Source: Zerene cesonia (taxonomy: Eukaryota; Arthropoda; Insecta; Lepidoptera; Pieridae). Taken from it: 64,000 nucleotides of DNA. The stretch is from NCBI RefSeq assembly GCF_012273895.1, contig NC_052126.1, forward strand, positions 4,787,218 through 4,851,217, read 5' to 3'. Within the stretch, counting starts at the first letter, position 1; each line of letters begins with the position of its first letter. This document shows, one piece after another, positions 10,824 through 24,200 of the stretch. A model generated the notes under the pieces. The model saw only the letters and a list, made by a program, of their open reading frames with translations, ran no database searches and was not told where the DNA came from. Made by a program: the position numbers and the translations under genes.

Positions 10824-13332
10824 TCGACATTTTTTATTAAAGGACACTTTAAAACGTGCTGCTCTATCTACAGGTTATTCCAATGAAGTGTGTTTATTGT
10901 GAAAAATATCGACATGTGATATTGTCTATAGTGCATCACTTTTTTGAAATTTCTGTGCTTATGACGTTTCTGAGAATGTTATTATTATTGTTAGGGTGAA
11001 GTTACGATTCAACACATGTACAAAATGTCAGATATATGTATTTGAATATAACATTTCCATTGTAGTACAGAAAAAATTAAAGTACCGAGAAGATATTTTA
11101 AATTTCGAACAAATATGTATCTAGAAATTTGGATAACGGATCTTAATTTCATGGTAATAATAATTAATGTCTAATTGTTTAAAACAAGCTGTGCGCCGCG
11201 TTATCATCCATGTCGTGAACTATCCAACACTGAAAGGATTTTTAGAATATGACCAATCATTCTTGAAAGAAGCGCGTACAAACAAACAAACTCATCAGCT
11301 TTATAGCGTATTATTATATAGATAACGAACATTCGACAAATTATTAAGATCAAAAACATTTTAAATTTGTATTAACTATCAATGTTTATATGAAATCTCT
11401 TAATACCTTAAATGGATTTATAAAATTAATAACAAATCGCTTGATTAATTTTAATTCCAATGACTGATCTTAAAAAAATACAGAGTAATAATGAGTATGC
11501 ATTAAACAAGTAGACATATTTTTTAATGTTTAAAATATGTATAGATTTCAATAGTAAAAATAAAAGGATATAAAAAATTTCCCACACACACATTTTAATA
11601 ATAATGAAAGTTATAAAAAACACTAAATAGTATTATAGCGTCTACAAAAAATATAAATTTCGCTTCCTCAAGATACTATCTCTGATGGACAAAGAAATAA
11701 ACGTTAAATGTGAATATTATATTGCCCTTAGGTTCACACTTAGAGATGTTCTAGTAGTTTCGATAAACATAGATTTTGTTCAAGGAATTCCTTTAAAATG
11801 TATGTCTTATACGTGAATTTCCTCAATATACTTTATATTATTTTTTAACATCAATTCGGTTTTCAAAACTTACAATAAAAAAGTAAATAAGTGAAATTAT
11901 CCAATGCATTTCTTCTTAATGTGACCAGATGTAACAAAGGCAGTTAAATATATGCAAAAAATGTCATGTCTTGAACAAGAGAGGTGTGCATATTGTTGTA
12001 AACCAGTTAAAACTGATATGTGAAGATGTTATTTGTCTTGCCTCTATGTTATCTCGTTATGTGTATACGTAAACAATACTTATCTTAGGAAATAAGTGCA
12101 AAAATATGTCGGTAATGTTTGTATAAAGAACTGCTTGGCGCGGAATTCCATTTAAAGTATTAGTACTGAATTGTTAAGAAATAATTAATGTCTGCCTACG
12201 AACTGAACGCAATGTTGCCAGCATCTAGGTGAATGTGGTTTATTAGAGACTTGTTGATATTTTGAAATTTTTAATGAATTTGATGGTTTTTGATATATTT
12301 GTTTAAAGAATAAAACAATGTTGTAAATAACAATAGTGATTATTTTAAAATTAATGATTGAATTAGCATAGAAATTCTTTCCTTAAAAATTGATTATAGT
12401 ATAATTGATATTAATTATATTATAATCTCGAAGTGTGATCAAAAATAGCTTTTTAACAATTTTTATAAAATAACCACATCCATTTAGATTTAATACCGTT
12501 AAGACATAAAAAAATAATCTTGTCAATAGCTTATATTTAATGTCAGTTTTCATGCGTAAAAGGAAAAGTGTAAAGTTCGTAATAATATTTGTGAATACAG
12601 GCGTTAATGTCCAGCTTTAGATGTGATATGAGATTCTTGTTATTTATGGCGCGGGATTAGCCTCATGTATCTAGCTTTAAATATGGTACGAGAGTTGTGT
12701 TTTTGATTAATTGAAATTGTATATTGTGGCAACTGTAGGGTGACGCCAGTCTAAAAGCGCCATCTGTTTCTACTATTCCAATATTTGTGAATGTCTAAAT
12801 TGAATATTGCAAATAAATGAATTTATGAAATTTGATTTTTGTTTGTTTTTTGTGAATATTTTTTGTACAATTTTATAAGGTAGGTATTACTCATATGTGT
12901 TGAAAATATGCATACAAATTATCCACGAATAAATGATGTTTTTGGTACTTCTTATGAATATATCTAAAAATGAAAAACTTTCGTATTACATGCTTTAAAG
13001 GTAATGTTACTAGAGTATACACTTGTAGTAGAACATAAATCACAACAATAGTTTACAGGTAAAGGCAAAGAACATTTGCTGTTAGTATTGTACCGACAAA
13101 AAAGTCAAGCATTCACAGGAACGCAAGGTAACACAACACAAGGATATTCTCATTTCTCAAACAAATTGCGGTAAAATATTATCTAATGGGTTTCAAAACG
13201 TTAATTAATAGTAAATGAATTGATTGATTGATGACAATGACACTTACTTGACATTTCGGTATGTTATGAAACCGAAGTCTAACCTGTAAATATAACTTGA
13301 AATGATAAATAATTTGTAAATAGAATAGAAAG
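10824..13332. other. WDR48 3' UTR and spacer to EF-Tu
   Basis: No coding signal. It begins as the WDR48 3' UTR. A degenerate Helitron-like remnant lies at about 11,187-11,325 ('ctgtgcgccgcg' ... 'acaaacaaactcat'). The last ~500 bp before 13,333 must contain the EF-Tu promoter, but no TATA box is evident. Confidence 0.6.
12813..12818 (+). terminator. candidate poly(A) signal of WDR48
   Basis: AATAAA is followed 15-40 nt later by a T/G-rich run ('gatttttgtttgtttttt'), the usual arrangement of a metazoan cleavage site. It would give a 3' UTR of about 2 kb. Another AATAAA at 12,309-12,314 is an alternative. Confidence 0.4.
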
Positions 13333-16300
13333 ATGAATGGCCGATATTTAATTCGTTCCTTATTATGTACTTTTCCTGGTAGATTATGTGTGAAACACTC
13401 TAATATACACAGTAATCGGGTTATAGTAAACTTTATAAATGTTGATATTCGAACGTATTCTAGCAATAAATCCGATGTAGCCGAGAAGAAGCATTGTAAT
13501 GTAGGTACCATAGGCCATGTGGATCATGGTAAGACTACACTCACTGCGGCCATTACGAAAGTTTTATCAAAAGAAGGCGGTGCTAAGTTTGTCTCATATG
13601 ATGAAATAGATAAGGCTCCAGAGGAGAGGGCCAGAGGTAAACACTATATTTCTAACCAAGCAAGCGTTAGGGAAACGTATTTATTATAATGAATTTACGA
13701 TTTCTGACCTTTATGCAGTTGTACCTGATAGAATTGCCTGCCTTTTTTAATTGCACTTTATTTGACTTATTTTAACATAAATATTGAGTATTTGGTGCAT
13801 ATTTAGAATGCGTGGTGTCTCATAATGATCTTTTATTTCCAGGAATAACAATAAATGCTGCACATGTGGGTTATAGTACAAAGTTCCGTCACTATGCTCA
13901 TACTGATTGCCCTGGGCATGCTGACTATATCCGTAACATGATTTCTGGTATAATATTTTATTCTGTTATACTATAGTAAATATTACTGTCTTGAGGGTGG
14001 TTAATTTAACTAGATCATTGATAAATGGTGTTGTTTTCATTATTCTTAAATATTTTATTAAAAATACTAATCATTATAATCAATCTCAAACTTGAAATCC
14101 TTCAGAGATTTATATTCATTGCCTGCTAAAACTGTGATAACTCTGCTGTTGTTAATTTATATTTTGTTCTGCGTTTTTATTCTATCATATATAATTGTTT
14201 CGAATTTAGTCAAGTCAATTTTTTTTTTTATAATAGGTACATCCCAAATGGATGCTGCAATTTTAGTAGTAGCTGCAAACGATGGGCCCATGCCACAAAC
14301 ACGAGAACATTTATTGTTAGCGAAGCAAGTTGGAGTACAATATATACTAGTTTATATTAATAAAGTTGACTTGGTCGATGATGAGGTGAGGTTTCAATTT
14401 TATCTAAACTTATGTAATATTATTGGGAAACATTTCTGTTTTTGTATGGATGTTTGTACTGTTTTCATAATAAAACTGCTGGACTGATTTCAAAAGTGTC
14501 AGCACCATTAGAGAGAGACATTGAATAAAAAATATCAATTCTCACAAAAAATTTAATAGTATGATTTAACAGCGTTTAATTTTCAGGTCTTAGAATTAGT
14601 TGAATTAGAAATGAGAGATATGATATCCGACTTTGGTTATGACGGAAGTCATGTGCCGATGGTGAAGGGTTCTGCACTAAAAGCACTAAATGATGATCCA
14701 TCAGATATTGGTAAGAGATTTTTTCATCTGTCTTTAATTTTATGTGAGAAAAATTAAAGACAGATGAAAATTAGTTTGAACGTAATCTATACTAATATTA
14801 TAATGCTGAAGAGTTTGTTTCTTTGCTTGTTTGAACGCACTAATCTCAGAAACTACTGGTCTGATTTAAAAAATTATTTGTTTTTCATTTACATTGAATG
14901 GAAATTTATATCATTACTCATCTCACGTTTTAAAATTATATTATTTGTATACTCATAATTAAACATACAAAATTTCAGGAGTACCCTCAATAAAGAAACT
15001 ATTAGACACCATAGACAACTATGTGCCGACCATAGTGCGAGATCTAGAGTCGCCATTTTTAATGCCCATAGACAATGCGTTCACAGTGCCAGGTAGAGGC
15101 ACGGTTGTCGTTGGTACGATTAAAAGAGGTGTGATGAAGAAAAATGATAACGCAGAATTAATGGGATTCGGATTGAATGTTAAAACATCATTATCGGATA
15201 TACAAATTTTTAGACAATCTGTGCAAGAGGTAATTTTAAGGTTATTTTTGTCCATATTGCATATCAAGAAAATAGGTTAAATTTTTAGTTTTACAGCATT
15301 GAAATGTTTGAATATAAATTTTTTTTTCAAGAAGTAGGATTTGAACCCGGGTCATTTTGCCAAACCGTAGCAACGCCTAGCCTCTCGGCTACTCGTAATC
15401 CCACCTCAGCAATCGAATTTCTTGATTCCTAATAAGATATTTTTTTTTTGTTTTCGTTGTACATTTAGTTAGAATAGCGCCAAAAGCTAAAATTTTGGTG
15501 ATGGGTAGCATCAATTTTGATGTGATGCCCCCTGAGATAGGTAGAGATTGACTTTGGCTGCTTTTTACTCGTTCACTTTGGGAATTTCCCTTAACCAGAC
15601 GGGCGATTCCGAGCCCGATAACTATTTTAGAATAAGGAAATCTTGCAGCCATTCTTTATTCTTTTTTTATAGGCATTAGCCGGCGACAACGTTGGTGCAT
15701 TGCTACGTGGTTTAAAACTAAAAGCGGTAGAAACCGGTATGCTGCTGTGCGCGGCCGGCAGTGTCGCTATGAGCAACCACTTCAAGGCGAAAGTTTACTT
15801 CCTCTCGAGGAGTGAGGGGGGGCGCAAGAAGCCGGTCTTCTCGAAATATTCCCAGCAAATGTACAGTGGCACGTGGAATATCGCTTGCAGGATCGATTTA
15901 GGTGAGACGTTTTTTGTTTTGAATGCAATTAGCGCGAAATTTAGGTATTAGATTCAAATATTAACTAGTACAAGGTCAGAATTTCACAATATATGTAAAT
16001 CCTGGACTCTATTATATATTGATGATTACATAATAAACGCTATCTTAATGATTTTTATGTAAAATAGTATTAAAACCAAACTGCAAAAAATACATTCTTC
16101 ATCCATCCTATTTTGTTTATGTGATATAGTGTCCACATTATAAGCACTTTGACAGTTTTATTTTTTAATCTTAACATTATTATTAATTAAATTGGGCATT
16201 TTATAACACAAGAACAAATTCCTATTACTTCCAGAGCCCACAGTGTACTTGCTTATGCCCTTTAACCACTAACATTTCTATGCGACAATTGGACAGTTTT

Positions 16301-16558
16301 CAATCTACTATTATTATATATACAAATTTTTTCACAAACCTCCTATTTCCAGAGCCCACAATGGACATGCTAATGCCCGGTGACCACGCGGAGGTGTACC
16401 TTACTCTGCTAGAAGGTATGGTCATGACCACAGGCCAACCGTTCACGATACGGGAGAATAACGTGACCGTAGCTACGGGCATCGTGACCGAAACCTTGCA
16501 GAATGTGGATGTGCCTAATGGAAAATTGGGGAGGGTACAGTTGAAATTGACTGCATGA
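13333..16558 (+). CDS. mitochondrial elongation factor Tu (divergent, complete)
   Basis: Exons 13333-13636, 13843-13947, 14237-14385, 14587-14710, 14979-15229, 15673-15901 and 16353-16558 join in frame at GT/AG sites and give 455 aa. The GTPase brings aminoacyl-tRNA to the mitochondrial ribosome. The first ~45 residues are basic and hydroxylated, fitting a mitochondrial presequence. GTPase motifs: GHVDHGKT 61-68, ARGITI 100-105 (switch I Thr104), DCPGH 123-127 with catalytic His127, NKVD 178-181, SALK 215-218. Domain II has VPGRGTVVVGTIKRG and AGDNVGALLRGLK; domain III has EGGRKKPVFSKY. Odd points: the usual KRE(D)..RG stretch after LLRG is replaced by LKAVETG, and TVVTG is TVVVG. Insects such as Drosophila have two mitochondrial EF-Tu genes, so this may be the second, divergent type. 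The start is the first ATG and precedes a good presequence. Confidence 0.93.
14721..14770. repeat. 21-bp perfect hairpin next to the EF-Tu exon 4 donor
   Basis: Arms 14721-14741 and 14750-14770 (core catctgtctttaatttt) are perfect reverse complements, separated by an 8-nt loop (atgtgaga). The left arm begins 10 nt after the end of exon 4 (14,710), so it directly abuts the GTAAGA donor at 14,711. Confidence 0.85.
14788..14884 (+). repeat. partial Helitron-like 5' end in EF-Tu intron 4
   Basis: 'ctatactaatattataatgctgaagagtttgtt' followed by 'gaacgcactaatctcagaaactac' matches the 5' half of family-B-like elements elsewhere in the window (compare 50,430-50,508 on the other strand). No 3' end is seen. 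Confidence 0.5.
15315..15660 (-). repeat. composite retroposon-like repeat with a tRNA-like segment in EF-Tu intron 5
   Basis: On the minus strand 15,320-15,412 contains an A-box-like 'tagccgagaggctagg' and a B-box-like 'gggttcaaatcct', followed by an A-rich tail at the intron start. The rest of the minus-strand repeat (15,464-15,655) has no box motifs, and its 87-aa open frame shows no known domain. It is most likely a tRNA-derived SINE or SINE/LINE composite rather than a tRNA gene. Confidence 0.5.
16216..16272 (+). pseudogene. decayed duplicate of the EF-Tu exon 7 start with a splice acceptor
   Basis: The sequence 'tacttccag|agcccaca...' repeats the true acceptor and first codons of exon 7 found 118 bp downstream (16,353). 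Over the first 35 exonic bases there are 7 differences (80 % identity). Translated in the proper phase it reads EPTVYLLMPFNH and then stops (TAA 16,270-16,272), against EPTMDMLMPGDH in the real exon. Use of this acceptor would cut off the end of domain III. Confidence 0.8.
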
Positions 16559-18280
16559 TTGTTTGTGGTTTAAAGTTGAAAAGAGCAGAAGAGAAAATAT
16601 TGGTTCCACAAAATCTTGAAGTTTCAATTTTAAAAATATTGGACTATAGTTACTAGTGTTGTGACCGAGTCTTGGTTAATGTGGACATGCTTATATTTTG
16701 CAGAACATTTTTTATTTTTATCATGATCGGTTTAACAGAAAGTTAAGAAATGTGTGTAAGCAATATGGACCAGTGTTAAAAATGTATTAAGAATCGTATT
16801 AATTATTGGCTATTTCATAAAATTTTACTGTTGCGAAATTCTCTTTCCTGTATTTACAAATCACAGTATGTAAATGCTGTTCGTTATTATTTGTCAACTA
16901 ACAAATGTATTTTCATTCAAGATATGTTAAAAATGTATAACATTGTAAATATAGTATACTTGGATACAATTAAATTATTATTAATTTATATCCTTTTATT
17001 TTTATCATCTTATTCCATTTAACAGCCACGGAGGAGGAGCCAAGGAGGGCACAGTGGTTAATGCGTGAGCGTAGAACCGTGGGTTCGATTCCCGGTGGAG
17101 ACGCAAAACCCAAATCTCTCGGTATCGAAAGACAAAGAAACCTGATCACCTACTGGTCCATAAAGAAAATCGATCAGTGAAACAGATGAATATCATCTGC
17201 CCCATACCCCACTAGGGGACACGGGACTTCCCTTTTATATTCCATCTGTAAGCATATTTATTTGCAGTAAATGAAAATAGAAAAAATTATAAACGAGAAG
17301 AAAGAAGCAAATTTGTAGTATGAAAGATTGTATAGTAATATTAATTATGTATAATGACTTTCAAGTTAAATCGTAACAAAAATCTATGAATGTTTTGCAG
17401 GTCTCTCATCGTATGAATATAAGATTTTTCGTGAGGATTATATAAGTTCTATATTTTAGTCGGTCTGTATGGGTGGCTTAAATAAATAGTGTCTTAGGTA
17501 AACGAAAATAATGTTATTAGGAACTTGACTGAAACTGAATACAAGATAAACTAGATTTGAGTTTGGGAGTCGAACCCGAAAATTTTGAGAAACGAAACTA
17601 TTATCATCTCTATTTAGATACAGATGCTATAGCTCTTAAGCAATAAATGTATGTCTAAAATGAATAAAATGCATTGTTTAGATATTGATGTAACACCCTA
17701 CATATAGTGTAGTCTTTAACACCCATTACTCGCCTTATCACATAACATGTAATATGATAGTATCCGACAGCAATTCTCAATCCGGGAAATAATTGTTACC
17801 AAGGTATAAAATAAAACACATACAATTTCATCATTATATATTTTTGTCAGAAGGTAATTAATATCGTGCCAAAAACAGTAACAAATTATTAGTAAGAAAA
17901 CCATGACTGCAACTAGCATTAACTACTGAATATTGAGATAAACAATACCCTATTACTGCTTAGGACTGTTACATTAACTCACATTTCAACAAGATTGGCG
18001 TAACACTAATTATTCGTGACGTCATTAACTAACACCGATACGCCTAATTGTAACTACGGGGTGAGGGTAGTTCCACATTTCATACTATTTCTTTGAATCT
18101 GTGCTCGTAAATTATGTATAGATATGTTTTTTGTGCAGGGTTTTAACTTCATTAGAATACATTTTTTAAATATATATAGAGCTTTAGGGTTATTTTAATA
18201 TAGGGTACTAACGAAAAATTATTTCAACTTCCAATATTTTTTAGGAATCAAGTAGAAAAATATATAGGGTTGCTTCTAAA
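16559..18280. other. EF-Tu 3' flank, no gene seen
   Basis: AT-rich sequence containing the EF-Tu 3' UTR and one SINE (17,035). No coding frame, no convincing AATAAA close to the stop codon, and no other recognisable structure. Confidence 0.5.
17035..17237 (+). mobile_element. tRNA-derived SINE (same family as 8,693)
   Basis: Pol III-like boxes 'cacagtggttaatgcg' and 'gggttcgattccc', then the family body ('cctgatcacctactggtcc', 'gatcagtgaaacagatga', 'cataccccactaggggac', 'acgggacttcccttt'). The B box is a perfect match to the tRNA consensus. Confidence 0.8.
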
Positions 18281-18284
18281 CACT

Positions 18285-18290
18285 TTTATT
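18285..18290 (-). terminator. candidate poly(A) signal, minus strand
   Basis: Plus-strand TTTATT is AATAAA on the minus strand, followed there by 'agtgtttagaagcaacc'. It marks the left edge of the repeat-free tract. It is one of many AATAAA matches in AT-rich DNA, so the support is positional only. Confidence 0.25.
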
Positions 18291-21200
18291 TTACGAGTAA
18301 CAACAATTACGTATTTCACAATAACTATTTTAAAATAACCCTCCATCCAAAGAACCCAAAAACCATAAATGAAATAATAATTTGCGCTAAATACTAAGAA
18401 ATTGGCAGGCAGGAGTATAACAATAAATAAAATCTAAAACTTCTACATAACGCGAGCTAAATATCTATGACGTAGTAACAAAAATATCATGTAATTTATT
18501 TAACGATAAAATTACGATACTTTTATGTGGGATAGTATAAGAATCAACTAGGAATTGTAACTATATCGCTGTGTTTAAACTATAGGCGATTAATATCCTT
18601 ATGAGAAATCATAAACTCTTCTTACAAAAAAATAAAACCATTAATTTAGGTCTAAGTATATCTTGATTTCATCACATCATTCATTCATTGTACAAAAATG
18701 AGTAATTTATTTACTGAAAACTAAAGATAATTAAGTCTAAAACTTCATTGGTAATTATGAACTGTCTTATTTATAAACTAAATAATATCATAAGAGTTTG
18801 ATAATTTTAACGTTGGGTAAAAAAAAAATAATCTAAAAATAGTAGCCAATTAGGGATTAACTTTCACAGTAAAATCTAAATACAATCATAAAACCGAAAA
18901 GCACAGAAATAAATGAGCACTAGCCACGTGTTCACTGGTTTACTGAAAATCAGCGCTGTTCATGTCCTTACATGACAGCAAATACTGATAATCCTCTCAA
19001 ATATTTGTCACACCTTTGACCCGTTTTTTTTTACCCAAAGTGTACAATCATTTGACTATATTCAAAACCTACAGAGCGTCAAAATAAATATTTCCAGCAC
19101 AAACAAATAAACAGTGCGAACTACCCCCACTAATACTGCGAATAGCAGAGCCTATCCTGAACACAGTCCCTTATATACCTGCACTATATCAGTCTGTTGC
19201 AATCGCCTACGCCACACCTAAAATTACAAATGTATACACGAATCTAACATGTAGAGACAGGTCAAAATATTTATTATTACACATTCAAAATGCTAGATAC
19301 TGCCAGCGAGTGAAGTGACAATTACCTTGGTCCATGCGACAGATACTTGGCATCTTACGAAATACTAATCTTCCGTACGTACGAAGAAACTTTTTTCCGT
19401 TTATATGGCGACGGCGTATCCTATATTTTGAGTATTATTTAAAAAAAACTTACTTAACACGCCTGGTTTTACAGCGTTTTTTTTTTTAATGTACTCAAAT
19501 AAAATATTTTAAAGCTAAATTAAATTACAATCTTACTAGAAACATCACAATCATTCACATTCGATTACACGTGACATTTCCATATATCTGAAAACTCGAA
19601 TCCGTAAATTTTAAACTAAAAAAAAATCAATTGCATTTTACGAATATTCATACAGATTCAAAATATATGATAGCCGTCAAACCATTCATCGATAACGCAC
19701 GCCTTGTCCCACCCCATTGCGTCAACCTCAACGATACGAAATACAAACGCAATACAATTGTATTACAAAAATACAAATCGACGCAGCGGAATGAAGCGAT
19801 TCCGTTTAAGAATAAAGATAATATGCCCTGGATTTTTTTTGGAAACTTTCGACACTATTTTTCATAAAACACTTTCACATATAAAGATCAAAGACGGGAA
19901 TTTGTATGATTGTCTTAAATTAAGTAGTAAGGATTTTTTTGTGGAAATTTAATGTGATGAAAAATTTCCAAGTGGATATGCGTCTTAACACACGTCCTTC
20001 GTTGGCCTTTACATGAATGCGCGCACGCATATTTTTATAGATTTTTTTCAACGAACTCCTGGCAATATTCATTTTAATGAAAAATGCCATACGAGCACAG
20101 AACACAGAGCAAAACAATCTTCATCCTTAAGTATTTATATGCAACTGACATGCAATTATCGCACAAGACGCGCGCCATCGAACCCTATAACAAATACGCG
20201 ATCCCGGAGGAATTATTATAAGCTCATAAAATTCGATATTCACCACAGACAGTATATTTTGTATCAATTTACGTCTAAAAACACCTAAATTTCAAACATT
20301 ACACGGACAGATCCAAACATTGAGATAGACTAGCGACTTCACACCTAACGTTAGAGAAGCAATAACAAGAGACAATAACGGAAAGTTAATAATACGTTTA
20401 TGTTTGGAAACTGGCAGTGGCTGGGTCGCTAATTAGCTTCTCCGTTTACTGCACCTTCATTGTATTTATTGTGTCATCTGAATATTTGAATACGTAAAGA
20501 TTTGAAGAATTGAAAAATCAAGATTTGTAATTAGCAAGAACGCTTAAGAAGCTAAAAATTGCAAATAAAATTACATCACTGAAAAGACTGAAAATAAATT
20601 CAAAGTGATGTTAGTAGATTTCATGAATTAAACCGAATTTCAACAGCAATTTAGTTTAACACGACTTACATACATTGGAGTTTTTTAAGTGCAATAAACA
20701 GATTAAATACCAATTAGCGACTAACAAAAAAAAAATGCTGGGACGTCTCTTAACAAATGTTACCAAAATGTCACCTATACAGTTTAGTAGATAGCGAACA
20801 AGTAAATATTAAGCGATTAACAGGAACAATATCTCGTGTACTCTAATCCTCTAAACCTCTCTCCATAAATATTGAAATTCAACTATTTAATGGGAGTATT
20901 ATTGATTTCTCTGCAGTAGAAAAATCTTAGCCCGATTTCATTTTGTTTGTATTTCGACTTCTGAAAACGCAATAGAATGCGGAGAGTATATAAATAGTTA
21001 AACTTCAATGACACTTTAAACAATTTCTAGACATAGAATATTTGCATCACAGTGCGTCTTGCTTGCTTTAAATTCGTTACACACCATATGAAACATAAAC
21101 CAGTAACAATCTTAACATTATACAGAATTAAAAAAAATAGCGTTCGCGAAACACTTTGCTTATTGCATTAAATTAAACAACTGTCATATATCACTTAAAC

Positions 21201-24200
21201 TTAAAAATAGAAATACATTTTTGTCGAGAAACGTAGCGTAGCGTAGCACCACAATAAAAAACTTTTATTCGATAGGCTTACAACGTAACGGGCGCATTGC
21301 TGCAAGTGATAACCGGAAACATATATAATCCTGCACTCTACGTGATTATAATACTTGTGCAAACAACGACAGATGCGATTCTGCAAAAAAAAAAATACGC
21401 AAGTCCGAGAAAAAAAAATTGCATAATTTTTTTTTCAACAGAAACCCGCAAGCGTCCACCGACCTTTACTCGCGGCGGCTAAATCGTAAAAAAGAAACTT
21501 AATTCATCGACGCTTACAACTATAAAAATATCATAGAAATTCTCACTTACATTTAAGAGGAACTGGCAAAATAAATCCTGTATTTATCCATTTACAAAAC
21601 TCAATTCGAATAAAATATAACCAGATTTTTGGTCCTCACGTATCAAAAATTCATGATGCCATTCCTATAAAATTGGACAGACCTCCATGACCAAACCGGC
21701 GAGTAGCAAAAATATTAATTACGACTATATTATTATATGCACACTAAACCGCTGAAAATATATCAAATCCACTACATACCCATTAGAAAAAACCTATTGT
21801 TACGGCAGAACCTCGTCGAAGCGACAACTCAACGGAACGGTAAGCGACCATGGTGGTGGAGCGGCCGACGACGCAATGGCGAGCTATCACAAAACAACCC
21901 AAAGGACAACCCTTAGCTTATTGTCCACAATCCATCCGCAACTAACATAATCCTAAATCGCAACTAACGTTAACTCCGATACCGTGTCGGATCGGATCAC
22001 TTCAATCGTAGAGTATTTGTGCAGACGACGCGAAATATTTAAATATTGGCGCCCGACGCGGGGCCACTAATTGCTCATAAGACATCAAAATTCATAACAT
22101 CTAACCATCACCTTAACACCGAAATTCACATCGATTATTATGCTATAATTAATAAATAGTCACATTTAAATCTATAAAGAGGATTCTTGAACCATGCACG
22201 GTTATAAACATGTAACTATCAGATTCGTACTATAAGCATTAGAGCCGTATCCGCCTATACTATGACCACCTAACGGCGAAGGCTTACTACACAACTAGCA
22301 TCGTTTAAAATAGAATAAAACTCGACTACGGTACATATATCGGGAACTATCTAACAGTGATGAAACACGCTACCACATTTATTTTTTCAATTATGTATTA
22401 TTTTATATTAAACATTTTCTTCCGTAAATTATTATCAAATTCGATAAAGCTCTAAGATTGTTCCACATTCACATAAATAAGTTCTCAGGCGTCATCTGAG
22501 TGGTTCATCAAGCGACCGTATGAAATATATCGATTAACTAAATATTAGGGATATCTTTGTAACGATTAACATGTAGATAAATAACGGCTCCACACAGAAG
22601 CGTAAGATAATTTAATTTTTAAATTAAAAGAGAACAATTCCAGTCTTGCTAAGGGTACATTATATAAGCGTTTTCTAACGAAAATCTTCTAACAAAATTC
22701 ACTAGCTGAGATATTTTGTACATTCAGGATTTTTGGAGCAAATAACACGTAATAACTTTGAATGAATTTCTAAAACACCAACTTCATACCCTATGTATAT
22801 CGAGGGCCCTAAAACATCTCCCTGTGACGGGCATAAGACAAATCTATAGAATTTATATCTAAAATAAATGATAAGTCAACAATATAGGGAATTATGGCAG
22901 AAATCTACCTAGTATTATATAGCTTCATAGGTTTTCATTGACTATTAAACAGTACAGTACCATGTACTTCTATCAAAATCGTAGAATCCGACCAAAATAA
23001 GAACTTAGAATATGATAAATAATTATATATGCATTGCATTCCATCAAAATGTGTGGAGACACGCTACTGCATTTTTAATTTATTCATATTTTTGGCAAAA
23101 AAGTGCTTATTTAAAATAATTATATCTTCAATAATTTCCCTCATATCTACGGTTCGAAAGAAATTGGACAATGAATAAATTTAGAAAGGACGAATCACTT
23201 AACTTTAGAAGTTAAAAAATTCCTTAACAATTTAAATATACCGCATAGCGTAGCATTAAATTAAGTACAGAGTAGTTTTGTTCTTTAGTATTTTTAATAT
23301 AGGACTAAAGGACAATTTATAATTAGGTTATATCACACGATTCTTAAAAGATATGCTGTTATAAGCGTTGGTCAAGTAGAAAGTTTGGATATAATATTAA
23401 ATTCATTAGTACATCAATTCAACTAAAATATTCCAAATATTCCCACCGAAAAGCGAAAGCGGTGTGAAATTCTTTCAATCTTGCACACATTGAAACACGT
23501 TGCATTTTAGAAAGGACAAAACAATCTGAATCATTTGCAGAATCACAAACTTTCTAAATACAGATATGTTTCTTGTGAAAACCCTCCCAACTTCTTGCAT
23601 CATAATAATATATAAGCGTTTTTTTTTTCTAGAAAGTTCTGCATGCAATGATTTTCAACGTATGCAAAACATTGACGATATGCTGCGAAGGAAGCTTAGT
23701 CTATGCAAATTCCAAATTTTGTATGGACGGAAGGAACTTTTGAGCCAAATTAAATTCGGGTACATTATGTGAAACGGCATCAGTGCCTTCACGATTATCA
23801 ACCAAATCGATGAAGGTCATTTTCGTTTCGCATTTTAAAAGAAGCTAGTTGTGGCACTCGTAGGATATACTTAAAATAAAATATATTTGGATAAAAATTA
23901 AACTAGTTTCATGCAAATTAATTCATAGCCACCGCACTAACCGTGCGGCTAATAAGTAAATAAATTCATCTGGGGAAAAACTCAATAAATAAGCGATAAC
24001 AAGGGCTTCCGCGTACGAAGCTAACAAATATATTTGGCGACTATAGATATTGCCCCGTGGAAAGTTAAACCGAAATATTATTGAGTAAATAAATAATAGA
24101 ACTTTTAGTCGATAAAATATGCTATATCTTTTAACATGCATATATGGGAGCATACTCTTTAAATTCGCGTACACCAAAGCGTATAAATCGGGTAAATTTT

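Noticed and set aside
13179..13511. 110-aa minus-strand frame overlapping EF-Tu exon 1
   Set aside because: Shadow of the EF-Tu coding exon and its 5' flank; no independent support.
15320..15412. tRNA gene on the minus strand in EF-Tu intron 5
   Set aside because: A- and B-box-like motifs exist, but I could not form a convincing acceptor stem and anticodon arm; retroposon head is more likely.
19631..20288. Cluster of 65-91 aa frames in the repeat-free tract
   Set aside because: Frames overlap each other on both strands, have no domain and no splice support; consistent with chance in low-stop-density sequence.
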